Position numbers and translations under genes: made by a program. From an uncultured Brachyspira sp. (GTDB taxonomy: Bacteria; Spirochaetota; Brachyspiria; Brachyspirales; Brachyspiraceae), in the NCBI RefSeq assembly GCF_944390845.1, contig NZ_CALXRM010000006.1, positions 1 to 64,000 of the forward strand: a stretch of 64,000 nt of DNA, in the 5' to 3' direction. The notes below the pieces were generated by a model, which was not told where the DNA came from, did not search any database, and saw nothing but the letters and a program-made list of their open reading frames with translations. This document shows positions 25,133 to 34,199 of this stretch, piece after piece; the first letter of the stretch is position 1; every line of letters starts with the position of its first letter.

Positions 25133-26116
25133 ATGATAAAAAATATAGCCCATATAAAGTTTAGGGGTTCTAATATAGGAAAATTTGAACATTTACACAT
25201 AGAAAATATAAAAATTAAAGATAACTGTGTTATAGAAACAGATGAAGGTATAGAAATAGGCCAAGTATTAAATTTTGAAGATGTCGATATAGATTCATTA
25301 GAAGAAGAAAATAACAATGAAAATAATGAACATATAGAAAACAATGATGATACCTCTGTTGATGACACTATTCATGATGAAGAAATTTCAGAAGAATTAA
25401 AAGATATGGTAGCAGAAGAAGAAAATCATCATATCAAAACTAAAAATAATAAAAATAAAATATTCAATATATTAAGAATAGCAGATGAAAAGGATTTAGA
25501 ACAGCATAGAATAAATACAGAAGATGCTGCAGAAGCCTTTAAAATATGCAAAGAAAAAGTAAATAATCATAATTTAGATTTAAAGTTAATAAGTTCATAT
25601 TATTTTTTGGACAGAGCTAAACTTCTATTCGAATTTATCGCTGAAGAAAGAATAGATTTTAGGGAATTAGTAAAAGATTTAGCAGCGCATTTTAAAACAA
25701 GAATAGAATTAAGACAAATAGGTGTTAGAGATGAAGCCAGATCTATAGACGGATGCGGAATATGCGGACGTGAATTATGCTGCAAAGTAATAAAAGGTAA
25801 ATTTGAAACTATTACTATAAAGATGGCAAAAGAACAAGGAATGCTTTTAAATACAATAAAAATATCAGGACAATGCGGAAGACTTATGTGCTGTTTAGGT
25901 CATGAATATAAGGCTTATTGTTCATTAAAAAAAGACTTACCTAAGGTTGGAACGAAATTGGTATTTAATAGCGTACCTGCTGTAATTAAAGATTTAAATC
26001 CTTTAAATAAAAAACTATTAATAGAAACTGAAGATAAAAGACTTATATATATTAATGTTAGCGATTTAAAAACCACTGAAGAAGGTTTCTTAATTGCTAA
26101 TATAAAAGCTGAATAA
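25133..26116 (+). CDS. PSP1 domain protein, RicT/YaaT-like
   Basis: The C-terminal two-thirds is a PSP1 domain with the cysteine clusters GCGICGRELCC and GQCGRLMCCLGHEY that bind iron-sulfur clusters in Bacillus RicT. In Bacillus it works with RicA and RicF on RNase Y-dependent mRNA maturation. Here it begins with a PSP1 beta-region, interrupted at about residues 50-105 by a very acidic, Asn-rich insertion (EEENNNENNEHIENNDD). At 327 residues it is longer than Bacillus YaaT because of that insert. trpS follows 22 bp later. Confidence 0.88.
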   Translation: MIKNIAHIKFRGSNIGKFEHLHIENIKIKDNCVIETDEGIEIGQVLNFEDVDIDSLEEENNNENNEHIENNDDTSVDDTIHDEEISEELKDMVAEEENHHIKTKNNKNKIFNILRIADEKDLEQHRINTEDAAEAFKICKEKVNNHNLDLKLISSYYFLDRAKLLFEFIAEERIDFRELVKDLAAHFKTRIELRQIGVRDEARSIDGCGICGRELCCKVIKGKFETITIKMAKEQGMLLNTIKISGQCGRLMCCLGHEYKAYCSLKKDLPKVGTKLVFNSVPAVIKDLNPLNKKLLIETEDKRLIYINVSDLKTTEEGFLIANIKAE

Positions 26117-26138
26117 ATTAATAAAATGGAGTTATAAA

Positions 26139-27137
26139 ATGTCAAAAAAAGTTATGTTAAGCGGAATACAGCCTACTGGTTCACTTCATATTGGTAATTA
26201 TCTTGGCGCTTTGAAAAATTGGGCTACTATACTTGATGATTATTACGGATTCTTTTGTATAGTTGATTATCATGCTATAACTGTAGAATATGATGTTACT
26301 CAAATGCAAAAAAGAATAATGGATGCAGCTACAGAATATTTAGCATGCGGACTTGATCCAAAAAAATGTTCTATATTCGTACAATCTGATGTAAGAGCTC
26401 ATACTGAACTTGCTTGGATATTTAACTCTATTATACCTGTAGCAGAGTTAGAAAGAATGACTCAATATAAAGATAAATCAAGAAAAAATGTAGAAAACAT
26501 TAATGCAGCTTTATTAACCTACCCTTCATTAATGGCTGCTGATATATTGCTTTATCACCCAGACATTGTACCTGTTGGAGAAGACCAAGAACAGCATGTT
26601 GAATTAACTAGAATGATAGTTAGAAAATTCAATAACAGATATGGAGAATATTTTAAAGAACCAGATACTTATCATGGTAAGGTTTTAAGAATATTAGGAT
26701 TAGATGGTCAAAATAAGATGAGTAAATCTTTAAATAACCATATTGCATTATCTTTAACAGCAGAAGAAACTGAAAAATTAATAATGCAGAAAGCTATTAC
26801 TGATACAAACAGAAAATTAAAAACAGATGCTGGAAATCCTGATATATGTAATGTTTATAATTATCATAAAATATTTTCTACTGAAGATGAGCAAAAAGAA
26901 ATTTGCGAAGGCTGTAAAAATGCGAGCATAGGCTGCGTACAATGTAAGAGAATGCTTGCTAAAAACATCAATAATGAATTAGCACCTATTAGAGAAAATA
27001 TCAATAAATTATCTAATGATAAAGATTATATTTATGATGTTCTTAAAGAAGGAGCTAAAAATGCTTCTGAAGTTGCTGAAAAAACATTATATGAAGTAAG
27101 AGAAAAAATGGGATTAGTAGACAATAAAAGAAAATAA
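26139..27137 (+). CDS. trpS: Tryptophanyl-tRNA synthetase
   Basis: This class I aminoacyl-tRNA synthetase charges tRNA-Trp. The HIGH-type signature is GSLHIGNYLGAL, and the KMSKS loop is NKMSKSLNN. The Trp-site region GEDQEQHVELTR is also present. A cysteine group CEGCKNASIGCVQCKRM near residue 265 looks like the 4Fe-4S-binding Cys pattern known in some TrpRS enzymes. The length of 332 residues is normal. TGGAG lies upstream of the ATG. It is probably co-transcribed with the ricT-like gene. Confidence 0.96.
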   Translation: MSKKVMLSGIQPTGSLHIGNYLGALKNWATILDDYYGFFCIVDYHAITVEYDVTQMQKRIMDAATEYLACGLDPKKCSIFVQSDVRAHTELAWIFNSIIPVAELERMTQYKDKSRKNVENINAALLTYPSLMAADILLYHPDIVPVGEDQEQHVELTRMIVRKFNNRYGEYFKEPDTYHGKVLRILGLDGQNKMSKSLNNHIALSLTAEETEKLIMQKAITDTNRKLKTDAGNPDICNVYNYHKIFSTEDEQKEICEGCKNASIGCVQCKRMLAKNINNELAPIRENINKLSNDKDYIYDVLKEGAKNASEVAEKTLYEVREKMGLVDNKRK

Positions 27138-27164
27138 TAATTTTTAAATATTGTAAAACTAATT

Positions 27165-27226
27165 ATAAAAATTGTGAGCCTCTGGCAAGTTTACTTGACA
27201 GAGCCTTTGAGCGAACAATTTTTATT
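27165..27226. repeat. Hairpin repeat, family A copy 3
   Basis: Arms ATAAAAATTGT / ACAATTTTTAT enclose the inner stem CTCTG-CAAG / CTTG-CAGAG. It has the same architecture as the copies in the argC-argJ spacer. Confidence 0.8.
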
Positions 27227-27272
27227 AGCAATAATAAAAAAATAATAATTTTTAAATATTGTAAAGCTAATT

Positions 27273-27334
27273 ATAAAAATTGTGAGTCTCTGGCAAGTTT
27301 ACTTGACAGAGCCTTTGAGCGAACAATTTTTATT
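27273..27334. repeat. Hairpin repeat, family A copy 4
   Basis: This is the second hairpin of the 108-bp tandem duplication. It differs from copy 3 by a C-to-T change just before the inner stem (GTGAGTCTC against GTGAGCCTC). Confidence 0.8.
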
Positions 27335-27370
27335 AGCAATAATAAAAAAATAATAATTTGTATTCCACAT

Positions 27371-27410
27371 AAAAAAGACTGTTAATTAACAAAATTAACA
27401 GTCTTTTTTT
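27371..27410. terminator. Bidirectional terminator between trpS and dnaE
   Basis: AAAAAAGACTGTTAATT and AATTAACAGTCTTTTTT form a 17-bp perfect stem with a 5-nt loop. The A-run and T-run make it work in both directions, serving trpS and the converging dnaE. Confidence 0.9.
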
Positions 27411-27429
27411 ATATATAATCAATCATATT

Positions 27430-30400
27430 TTAAGCATATTCTATTTCTATTAAAGATCTTAATGAACTTTTAGCTTCATTCAAGAATCTCTGATTAGGAT
27501 CAACCTTATAATCCTCACCTATTTTAAATACTTCTGTACCGCTTTCAGATTTTAATTTTAAGAATATAGTATAATCACCAGGATTTAAAGATATGGCATT
27601 TTGCAAACATAATAAATCCATATCATCAAATATATTTTTATTTACATAGAGAGCTAATTGTTTTTTACCGCTATTAGAGTATTTAACAGCTATACTATTA
27701 TTAGGTCTGCTTGTAAAAGGAGTATTTGAAACAACATTATCAGAACGTTTAATATCATTTTCTTTATTAATATTCTTAAATGGAACTTCATTTTGAGATT
27801 GAACCTGTTTATTTTCTGCTGCTGTTTCAATTACATTATCTCTCTTTACATTATCTCTCTTTATATTATCTCTTTTAACTTCTTTAAGTTTAAGATTTTT
27901 ATCTTTTAAGAAAGAATCCAATAATTTAATATCAACTATATTGTTGTATATTTTATCAGAAAATCTGTTCTTCTCTCTGCGTCCTTTTATCACAATACCA
28001 ACTTGTTCATTTAACATATCTTTAAATTTTTCTATTTGGCTTTTAGCTGTTATATAGAATACATACTCAGAGAATAAATCTATAACTTTTAATGTAAGCA
28101 TAGGAGTATTTTTCTTTGTAGTTGATTCTATAACATTAAGAACAACGGCAGGAATTAAAAATTCGTCTTTATCTTTTAAATTGTCTATATCTAAAGTATT
28201 ATTGAAATATTTATAATCAATTTTAGTAATATACCTTGAAAAAGGATGATATCTTAATGAAAATCCTAGAACTTCTTTTTCATTTTCCATCAAAATATTA
28301 GAAGCATATTCAACTTGTTTTTCTATTACCAAAGAAGCACCGCCTGTATCATCTTCAGACATAGAGTCAAATAACATAGTCTGACCTGATAAAGTTTCTT
28401 TTTGATAATTAGAAGCATGAGCTAATATTGCATCAAGTGAAGAAATCAAAGCACTTTCAGTATGACCGAATTCAGAGAAAGCACCGCATTTTATGAGTGT
28501 TTCATATACTTTTCTATTAACTAAATGAACATCAACACGTTTTACAAAATCTTCTAAATTTTTGAATTGTCCATTCTTCTCTCTTTCTTCCTGAATAGCT
28601 AAAGCAGCATGAAGTCCAACACCTTTAACTGCATGTAAAGCATAAACTATTTTACCATTCTTTTGAGAAAATAAAGCATCACTTTCAAATACGCTTGCAG
28701 TAACTATCTCTATATTTTTCTGTTTAATTTCATTAAGATACAAAGATATTTTATCAGTATCAGCTATAACAGTATTAAGTAAAGCCACATAATATTCCAT
28801 TGGATAATGTGCTTTAATATAAGCTTCCTGATAAGCAATTAATGCATAGCAAACAGAGTGAGATTTATTGAAACCATATTCGGCAAAACCTTTCATTGTA
28901 TCGAAAAGATAATTTAACAACTCTTCATCATAACCTCTTTCAAGTCCGCCGGTAATGAATTTCTCTCTCATAGAGTTCATTTTCTCTACGATTTTTTTAC
29001 CCATAGCCTTTCTTAAGTCATCAGCTTCAGCAGCAGTAAATCCGCCTATAACCCTACTTATAGCCATAATCTGCTCTTGATATATAAGTACTCCCTGACT
29101 TTCTTTAAGTATAGGTTCTAAATCTGGGTGTTTATATACTATTTCTTTTCTTTTATTTTTTCTATCAGCATAGTCTTTATCCATGCCAGAGTTCAAAGGA
29201 CCAGGACGGTACAATGCTACGCTTGATACTAAGTCATCAAAACCTGTAGGCTGAATATTTATAAGCATTTGACGCATACCAGGACTTTCAAACTGGAAAA
29301 CTCCTCCTGTATCTGCACTTCTAAATATATCGTAAACAGCTTCATCATCTAAAGGAATCTTATCTATATCTATTTCAATATCATATCTGTCTTTTATATC
29401 TTTTATAGCATCTTTTATAAGTCTTAAGTTTTTAATACCTAAAAAGTCCATTTTTATAAGACCGGCACTTTCAACATAAGTCATTTCATATTGACAAGCT
29501 CTAGTACCTGTCTTAGAATCCTGATAAACTGGTGCTAAATCAGCTATAGGGTGAGAAGATATAATAACACCAGCAGCATGAAGCCCCACATTCCTAACCA
29601 AACCGTCAAGTCTTGTAGATATTTCATACATATTTTTTAATTCTCTATTGCCTTCTATCTCCTTAACAAGATCAGCACAATCAGGATGATCATATATATC
29701 TACTACTCTTTTTACATCATCTGGTATACTTTTAGCAAGTCTGTCAGCTGTAGCTAAATCTATACCCATAACACGGCAAACATCTCTTATAACAGAACGT
29801 CCACCCAAAGCACCGAAAGTAGCTATTTGTGAAACATTATCTTTACCGTATTTATTTTTTACATAATCTATTATAACTTCCCTCTTATCATCTTGGAAGT
29901 CAACGTCAATATCGGGCATGCTTTTTCTTTCCGGATTCAAGAATCTTTCAAAAAGCAAATTATAATCAAGAGGATTAACTTTAGTAATTCCTGTAGCAAA
30001 TGCAACTATTGAACCAGCAGCACTTCCACGTCCTGGACCTACAGCAACATCATGATTTCTGGCATAGTTAATGAAGTCCTGAACTACCAAGAAATAACCT
30101 TCAAATCCCATTTTACCTATAACACCTAATTCCATTTCCAGCCTTTCCATAGCTTCTTTAGGTATATTATTGTTATAATATTTATTCAAACCTTCCATAC
30201 ACATATTTCTAAGTGCTGTAGTTTCAGTTTCTCCATTAGGAAGCTCATAATTAGGCATGTAATAGGTTTTTGTCATTATATTCAAATCTTTACATTGCTC
30301 TGCTATTTTTACTGTATTTTCAAATGCCTTTGGAAGTTTGGCAAATGACTTCATCATTTCTTCTTCAGTTTTTAAATGGAATTCATTACTTGGGAATTTA

Positions 30401-31149
30401 TATCTTCTAGGAGAATCCAAAGTAGCCTTTGTCTGTATAGCTAAAAGTATTTCATGTGCCTTAGCATCTTCTTTGGATACATAATGCACATCATTAGTTA
30501 CAACCAATTCTATATTATGATGATTTGCCAACTTATATAAAGCACTATTTAAAGTCTTTTCTTCAGGTATTCCATGATCTTGAAGTTCTATATAAAAATC
30601 GTCACCAAAAATAGATTTATAATATTCAGCTAATTTTGATGCCTGTTTATAATCTTTTTTTCTTATAGCTATAGGTATTTCTCCCCCCATACATGCTGAT
30701 AGACAAATAAGACCTTTATTATATTTTTCTATTAATTCATGATCTACCCTAGGACGATAGTAGAAACCTTCAGTATATCCAAAAGTAACTAATTTACATA
30801 AATTATTATATCCCTCTTTATCTTTAGCAAGCATAATAAGATGCATTGCACTTTTTTCTTCTGAGTTTTCTAATTTTTTATCGAATCTAGTTTTAGGGGC
30901 AACATAAAGTTCACAGCCTATAACAGGTATAATACCTTTATCTTTAGCTTCAGAAAAAAACTCCATGGCTCCAAACATATTACCATGGTCTGTTATAGCT
31001 ATTCCAGGCATTCCCAATTCTACGGCTCTGTCTATCAAACCAGGTATAAGTCTTTTCTTCTTATCTGTTTTTGAGTATAGTGATTTTATCCTTGAAGCTC
31101 CGTCAAGTATTGAATATTGTGTATGTACATGCAAATGAACAAATGACAT
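27430..31149 (-). CDS. dnaE: DNA polymerase III alpha subunit
   Basis: This is the replicative polymerase subunit. The N-terminal PHP domain starts FVHLHVHTQYSILDGASR, with ITDHGNMFGAMEF. The palm aspartates lie in MPDIDVDFQDDKREVIIDYV (in pieces), and the region YGFNKSHSVCYALIAYQ follows. A helix-hairpin-helix and an OB-fold region lie in the C-terminal third. The length of 1239 residues fits DnaE. Residues about 1095-1150 are a Lys/Asn/Arg-rich linker with a repeated RDNVKRDN motif, and the extreme C terminus is divergent from other DnaE proteins. It stands alone on the minus strand. Confidence 0.96.
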   Translation of the reverse strand: MSFVHLHVHTQYSILDGASRIKSLYSKTDKKKRLIPGLIDRAVELGMPGIAITDHGNMFGAMEFFSEAKDKGIIPVIGCELYVAPKTRFDKKLENSEEKSAMHLIMLAKDKEGYNNLCKLVTFGYTEGFYYRPRVDHELIEKYNKGLICLSACMGGEIPIAIRKKDYKQASKLAEYYKSIFGDDFYIELQDHGIPEEKTLNSALYKLANHHNIELVVTNDVHYVSKEDAKAHEILLAIQTKATLDSPRRYKFPSNEFHLKTEEEMMKSFAKLPKAFENTVKIAEQCKDLNIMTKTYYMPNYELPNGETETTALRNMCMEGLNKYYNNNIPKEAMERLEMELGVIGKMGFEGYFLVVQDFINYARNHDVAVGPGRGSAAGSIVAFATGITKVNPLDYNLLFERFLNPERKSMPDIDVDFQDDKREVIIDYVKNKYGKDNVSQIATFGALGGRSVIRDVCRVMGIDLATADRLAKSIPDDVKRVVDIYDHPDCADLVKEIEGNRELKNMYEISTRLDGLVRNVGLHAAGVIISSHPIADLAPVYQDSKTGTRACQYEMTYVESAGLIKMDFLGIKNLRLIKDAIKDIKDRYDIEIDIDKIPLDDEAVYDIFRSADTGGVFQFESPGMRQMLINIQPTGFDDLVSSVALYRPGPLNSGMDKDYADRKNKRKEIVYKHPDLEPILKESQGVLIYQEQIMAISRVIGGFTAAEADDLRKAMGKKIVEKMNSMREKFITGGLERGYDEELLNYLFDTMKGFAEYGFNKSHSVCYALIAYQEAYIKAHYPMEYYVALLNTVIADTDKISLYLNEIKQKNIEIVTASVFESDALFSQKNGKIVYALHAVKGVGLHAALAIQEEREKNGQFKNLEDFVKRVDVHLVNRKVYETLIKCGAFSEFGHTESALISSLDAILAHASNYQKETLSGQTMLFDSMSEDDTGGASLVIEKQVEYASNILMENEKEVLGFSLRYHPFSRYITKIDYKYFNNTLDIDNLKDKDEFLIPAVVLNVIESTTKKNTPMLTLKVIDLFSEYVFYITAKSQIEKFKDMLNEQVGIVIKGRREKNRFSDKIYNNIVDIKLLDSFLKDKNLKLKEVKRDNIKRDNVKRDNVIETAAENKQVQSQNEVPFKNINKENDIKRSDNVVSNTPFTSRPNNSIAVKYSNSGKKQLALYVNKNIFDDMDLLCLQNAISLNPGDYTIFLKLKSESGTEVFKIGEDYKVDPNQRFLNEAKSSLRSLIEIEYA

Positions 31150-31526
31150 AATAAACCCCTATTTATTGTTCTTATTCTATATCATTTAGGTTAAATATCA
31201 AGTTAAATTCATAAAAAATATATAAATAGTTTTTATATTTCTACTATAAATATTTACGGTATATTTATTATAAAATTAATATACTCAAAATATTTTATTT
31301 CATATTAATAAAACATATACTTCATAAAACAAATCATAAAAAACTTAACAAAATTATTTTAAAAAAGCCGTATAGAAAACATAATTACTAATAACAACAA
31401 AAAAATATAACTATAAATAAATCATTTAATTACATAAGTAATAAATATTTGGCAATTTAGATTGAAATAAAAATTAAGTATGTTATAATTATAAGTAAAA
31501 TAAAATAATATGAAGGAATAAAAAAC
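31150..31526. other. dnaE / CheX-like divergent intergenic region
   Basis: No gene is apparent. It holds the outward promoters for dnaE and for the plus-strand envelope operon. The clear one is TTGAAA (31462-31467), 16 nt, TATAAT (31484-31489), followed by GAAGGA before the ATG at 31527. Confidence 0.6.
31462..31489 (+). promoter_or_regulatory. Promoter of the CheX-amidase-CNNM-CapA operon
   Basis: TTGAAA and a perfect TATAAT are separated by 16 nt, 38 nt before the start codon of the CheX-like gene. Confidence 0.6.
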
Positions 31527-32027
31527 ATGGCTACAACTCCTATAAAATTTATGGATGTTAGATTTATCAATCCATTTATAGTATCTTTAGTATCAATATT
31601 TAAAGAGATGGCAGGACTTACAATGGAAAAAGGTACTTTAGTAAAAGGTCAGGGACGTAAGTTGTTTTCTGGATATGGCGTTGCTATAGGAATTGTAGGT
31701 GATGTTAATGGACAGGTTCTTTATGAATTCCCAGAGAATTTTTCTCAGCTTTTAACTGAAAATCTTACAGATAAAAAACGCGGTGAATATGACTCTGAAG
31801 ATGATTTTGAAGACATGATGAGAAGTGTTATAAACGAAATGGGAAACACTATAAGTGGTCTTGCTATAACTAAATTAGCTGAAGAAGGAATAAGCTGCGA
31901 TATTACTCCTCCTATACTTTATTTTGGAAAAGAGATACAAATAATTCCTAAAAATTTGCAAACTATAATTATACCTTTCCAATCTTCTCTTGGATTCGTT
32001 AGCGTTAATATAGCTATGGATGCTTAA
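31527..32027 (+). CDS. CheX-like chemotaxis phosphatase family protein
   Basis: A 166-residue protein with the CheX/CheC fold. The active-site helix contains the E-x-x-N pair in VINEMGNTISGLA, used by CheX-type phosphatases to dephosphorylate CheY-P. The N terminus FINPFIVSLVSIFKEMAG is also typical. In spirochaetes CheX is the main CheY-P phosphatase. Its location ahead of envelope genes rather than flagellar or che genes leaves the exact substrate open. It starts after GAAGGA and is 10 bp before the amidase gene. Confidence 0.82.
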   Translation: MATTPIKFMDVRFINPFIVSLVSIFKEMAGLTMEKGTLVKGQGRKLFSGYGVAIGIVGDVNGQVLYEFPENFSQLLTENLTDKKRGEYDSEDDFEDMMRSVINEMGNTISGLAITKLAEEGISCDITPPILYFGKEIQIIPKNLQTIIIPFQSSLGFVSVNIAMDA

Positions 32028-32037
32028 TTAATATTAA

Positions 32038-32727
32038 ATGTTAAAAAATATAATTGGTACAATATTTATTATAATAACAGTATTATCTTGTAACAACACA
32101 ATGAGAGATACTGTTATTAATACTAATTATGCCAAAACAAGAAATAATACTCCCAAAATAGATATAAATAACAGTTATAAAATCACACCTAATTCTTTAA
32201 GATTAAAATTATTGTCTGATTATACTAAAGTTCATTATGGGCAGCCTTTAATATATTTAGATAATCCTCAAATAATTGTTGTTCATTCTACAGAAACACC
32301 AAATCTAAAAATAGCAGTTAATATATTCAAAAATGATTTATTAATTGGAAGACCAGATATAGAAGCTGGAGGAGAAGTAAATGTTGGTACTCATTTTCTA
32401 GTAGATTATGATGGTACAATATATGCAAATACTCCAACTGAATATATAGCAAGACATACTGTAGGATTTAATTATACTTCTATAAGTATAGAAAATATAG
32501 GATATCCTGATAAACTTACTAAAGAACAATTAGAATCTAATGTCAAATTAATAAAATATTTACAAAGCAAATATAAAAGTATAAAATACGTTATAGCTCA
32601 TTATGAATACAAAGATAAAAAACTTCCTCATTATTCTTTATATAAAGAACTAAACACAAAATACATAAATCCTGGAAAAAGAGATCCAGGCAGCAATTTT
32701 ATGAAGGAATTAAGAGAAAGATTATAA
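32038..32727 (+). CDS. N-acetylmuramoyl-L-alanine amidase (Amidase_2), lipoprotein
   Basis: It cleaves the bond between MurNAc and the stem peptide. A lipoprotein signal ends TVLSC (C18). The amidase_2/PGRP-like domain shows the zinc ligand and core motifs IIVVHSTETPN, GTHFLVDYDGTIYA, ARHTVGFNYTSISIENIG and YVIAHYEY. It is 229 residues long and membrane-anchored in the periplasm, suited to peptidoglycan turnover or recycling. It lies second in a four-gene envelope operon. No Shine-Dalgarno is evident, so it may rely on coupling with the preceding gene. Confidence 0.9.
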   Translation: MLKNIIGTIFIIITVLSCNNTMRDTVINTNYAKTRNNTPKIDINNSYKITPNSLRLKLLSDYTKVHYGQPLIYLDNPQIIVVHSTETPNLKIAVNIFKNDLLIGRPDIEAGGEVNVGTHFLVDYDGTIYANTPTEYIARHTVGFNYTSISIENIGYPDKLTKEQLESNVKLIKYLQSKYKSIKYVIAHYEYKDKKLPHYSLYKELNTKYINPGKRDPGSNFMKELRERL

Positions 32728-32751
32728 AAAAGTAATAAGGTTTATAAAATC

Positions 32752-34155
32752 ATGGAGATTATATTAATTTATTTATTTGAAATACTAACTATTGTCATAC
32801 TTATAATATTATCAGCATTATTTTCTGGAAGTGAAACAGCATATACTTCTATTGATGATGTTACATTAATGCGTTTGGTAAGAGAGAAAAAAATAAAAGA
32901 AGAAGATAAAAAGTATTGGGAAAAATCAAGTTCTATGATCCCTACTCTTTTAGTTGGAAATAATATAGTAAATATCACAGCAAGCTCTATAATAACAGTA
33001 TTTGCTATAAGGCTGGCAGATGCTTTGCCATACTTAACAACAAATGTTATGGTAACAATATCAACAGCTACTATAACAATATTAATTATCATATTTGGTG
33101 AAATATTGCCAAAAGTATTGATGAGAGTAAATGCTGAAAAAGTAATGCCTTATCTTTTATATTTTATGAAATTCTGTCATTTCATATTCAAGCCTATAAC
33201 TTTTTTAATGGATAAGGTAACAACTTTCATAATGAATTATTTTGTACCTAAAAAGTTAAGAAATGCAGAAAAAAGAAGTGCTTTATCAAGTATGGAAGAT
33301 ATCACCACTATAATTCATTTAGGACATAAAGAAGGTATAATAAAAGAATATACCCATGAACTTCTTACCGGTGTTATAGATTTTAGAAATAAAACTGTAG
33401 AAGAAATAATGACTCCGCGTGTTGATATGGTATGCATAGAAGCTGAAACAGATGTTGATGAGATAATTAAACTTACTGTAGAAACTGGTCTTTCAAGATT
33501 TCCTGTTTATGAAGAAACTGTTGATCATATAATAGGTATATTTCATACAAGATCATTATTTAAAGAATATGTTAAAGTAGGCGGTAAAAAAGCAAACAAG
33601 ATAAGAAAAAAAGCTATTGATTATATTATGCTTCCATATTTCGTACCTGAAACTAAAACTATAAGCAGTTTATTTAATGATATGCAAAAAAAGAAATTAC
33701 AAATGGTTATTACTATTGATGAATACGGCGGAACTGCCGGACTTGTTACTATGGAAGATATAATAGAAGAAATTATGGGCGATATAGAAGATGAAAGCGA
33801 TAAAAAAGAGGCTGATGTAATAAGATTTAAAGGAAAAAGAATTATAATAAACGGAAATGCTTCTATAGAAGATGTCAATAAAACTTTAAAATTAGAATTA
33901 GAGCATGAAGAATATCAAACTATAGCTGGATATGTTCTTGATATGCTTGATCATATTCCAGAGACTAATGAACGTTTTATACTAAAAGGTTATAGAGGAA
34001 GAATAATGAAAGTTGAAGACAGAAGAATTGTAGAAATGGAATTTACTCCTCTAAAATACACAAGAGGTAAGGATAATATAGACAATACTGAAAATAATGA
34101 ACAAATAGATATGCATGATATGGAAAAAAATGATTTAGAAATTGCAAATGAATAA
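32752..34155 (+). CDS. CNNM/CorC (hemolysin C-like) membrane protein with CBS pair
   Basis: An N-terminal DUF21 transmembrane domain (four hydrophobic segments in residues 1-140, including ALFSGSETAYTS) is followed by a CBS pair (EIMTPRVDMVCIEAE; VPETKTISSLFNDMQKKKLQ). The C-terminal CorC_HlyC domain begins about residue 370 (VIRFKGKRIIINGNASIEDV). Relatives export Mg2+ or Co2+; the 'hemolysin' label is historical and should not be read as toxin. At 467 residues it is normal, ending in an acidic Asn-rich tail. It is 24 bp after the amidase gene. Confidence 0.92.
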   Translation: MEIILIYLFEILTIVILIILSALFSGSETAYTSIDDVTLMRLVREKKIKEEDKKYWEKSSSMIPTLLVGNNIVNITASSIITVFAIRLADALPYLTTNVMVTISTATITILIIIFGEILPKVLMRVNAEKVMPYLLYFMKFCHFIFKPITFLMDKVTTFIMNYFVPKKLRNAEKRSALSSMEDITTIIHLGHKEGIIKEYTHELLTGVIDFRNKTVEEIMTPRVDMVCIEAETDVDEIIKLTVETGLSRFPVYEETVDHIIGIFHTRSLFKEYVKVGGKKANKIRKKAIDYIMLPYFVPETKTISSLFNDMQKKKLQMVITIDEYGGTAGLVTMEDIIEEIMGDIEDESDKKEADVIRFKGKRIIINGNASIEDVNKTLKLELEHEEYQTIAGYVLDMLDHIPETNERFILKGYRGRIMKVEDRRIVEMEFTPLKYTRGKDNIDNTENNEQIDMHDMEKNDLEIANE

Positions 34156-34199
34156 GATAATAAAAATAACAAACTATAAAAACAATTAGGTAAAAAACT

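Larger units (their letters stand above)
27131..27346. repeat. Tandem duplication of a 108-bp unit after trpS
   Basis: The unit at 27131-27238 is repeated at 27239-27346 with only a few differences. It starts AAAATAATAATTTTTAAATA and contains a family A hairpin. The similarity begins in the last codons of trpS. The near identity points to a recent duplication. Confidence 0.9.

Noticed and set aside
32752-34155. Hemolysin toxin
   Set aside because: DUF21-CBS-CorC_HlyC architecture is that of an ion transporter family; the hemolysin name is a historical label.
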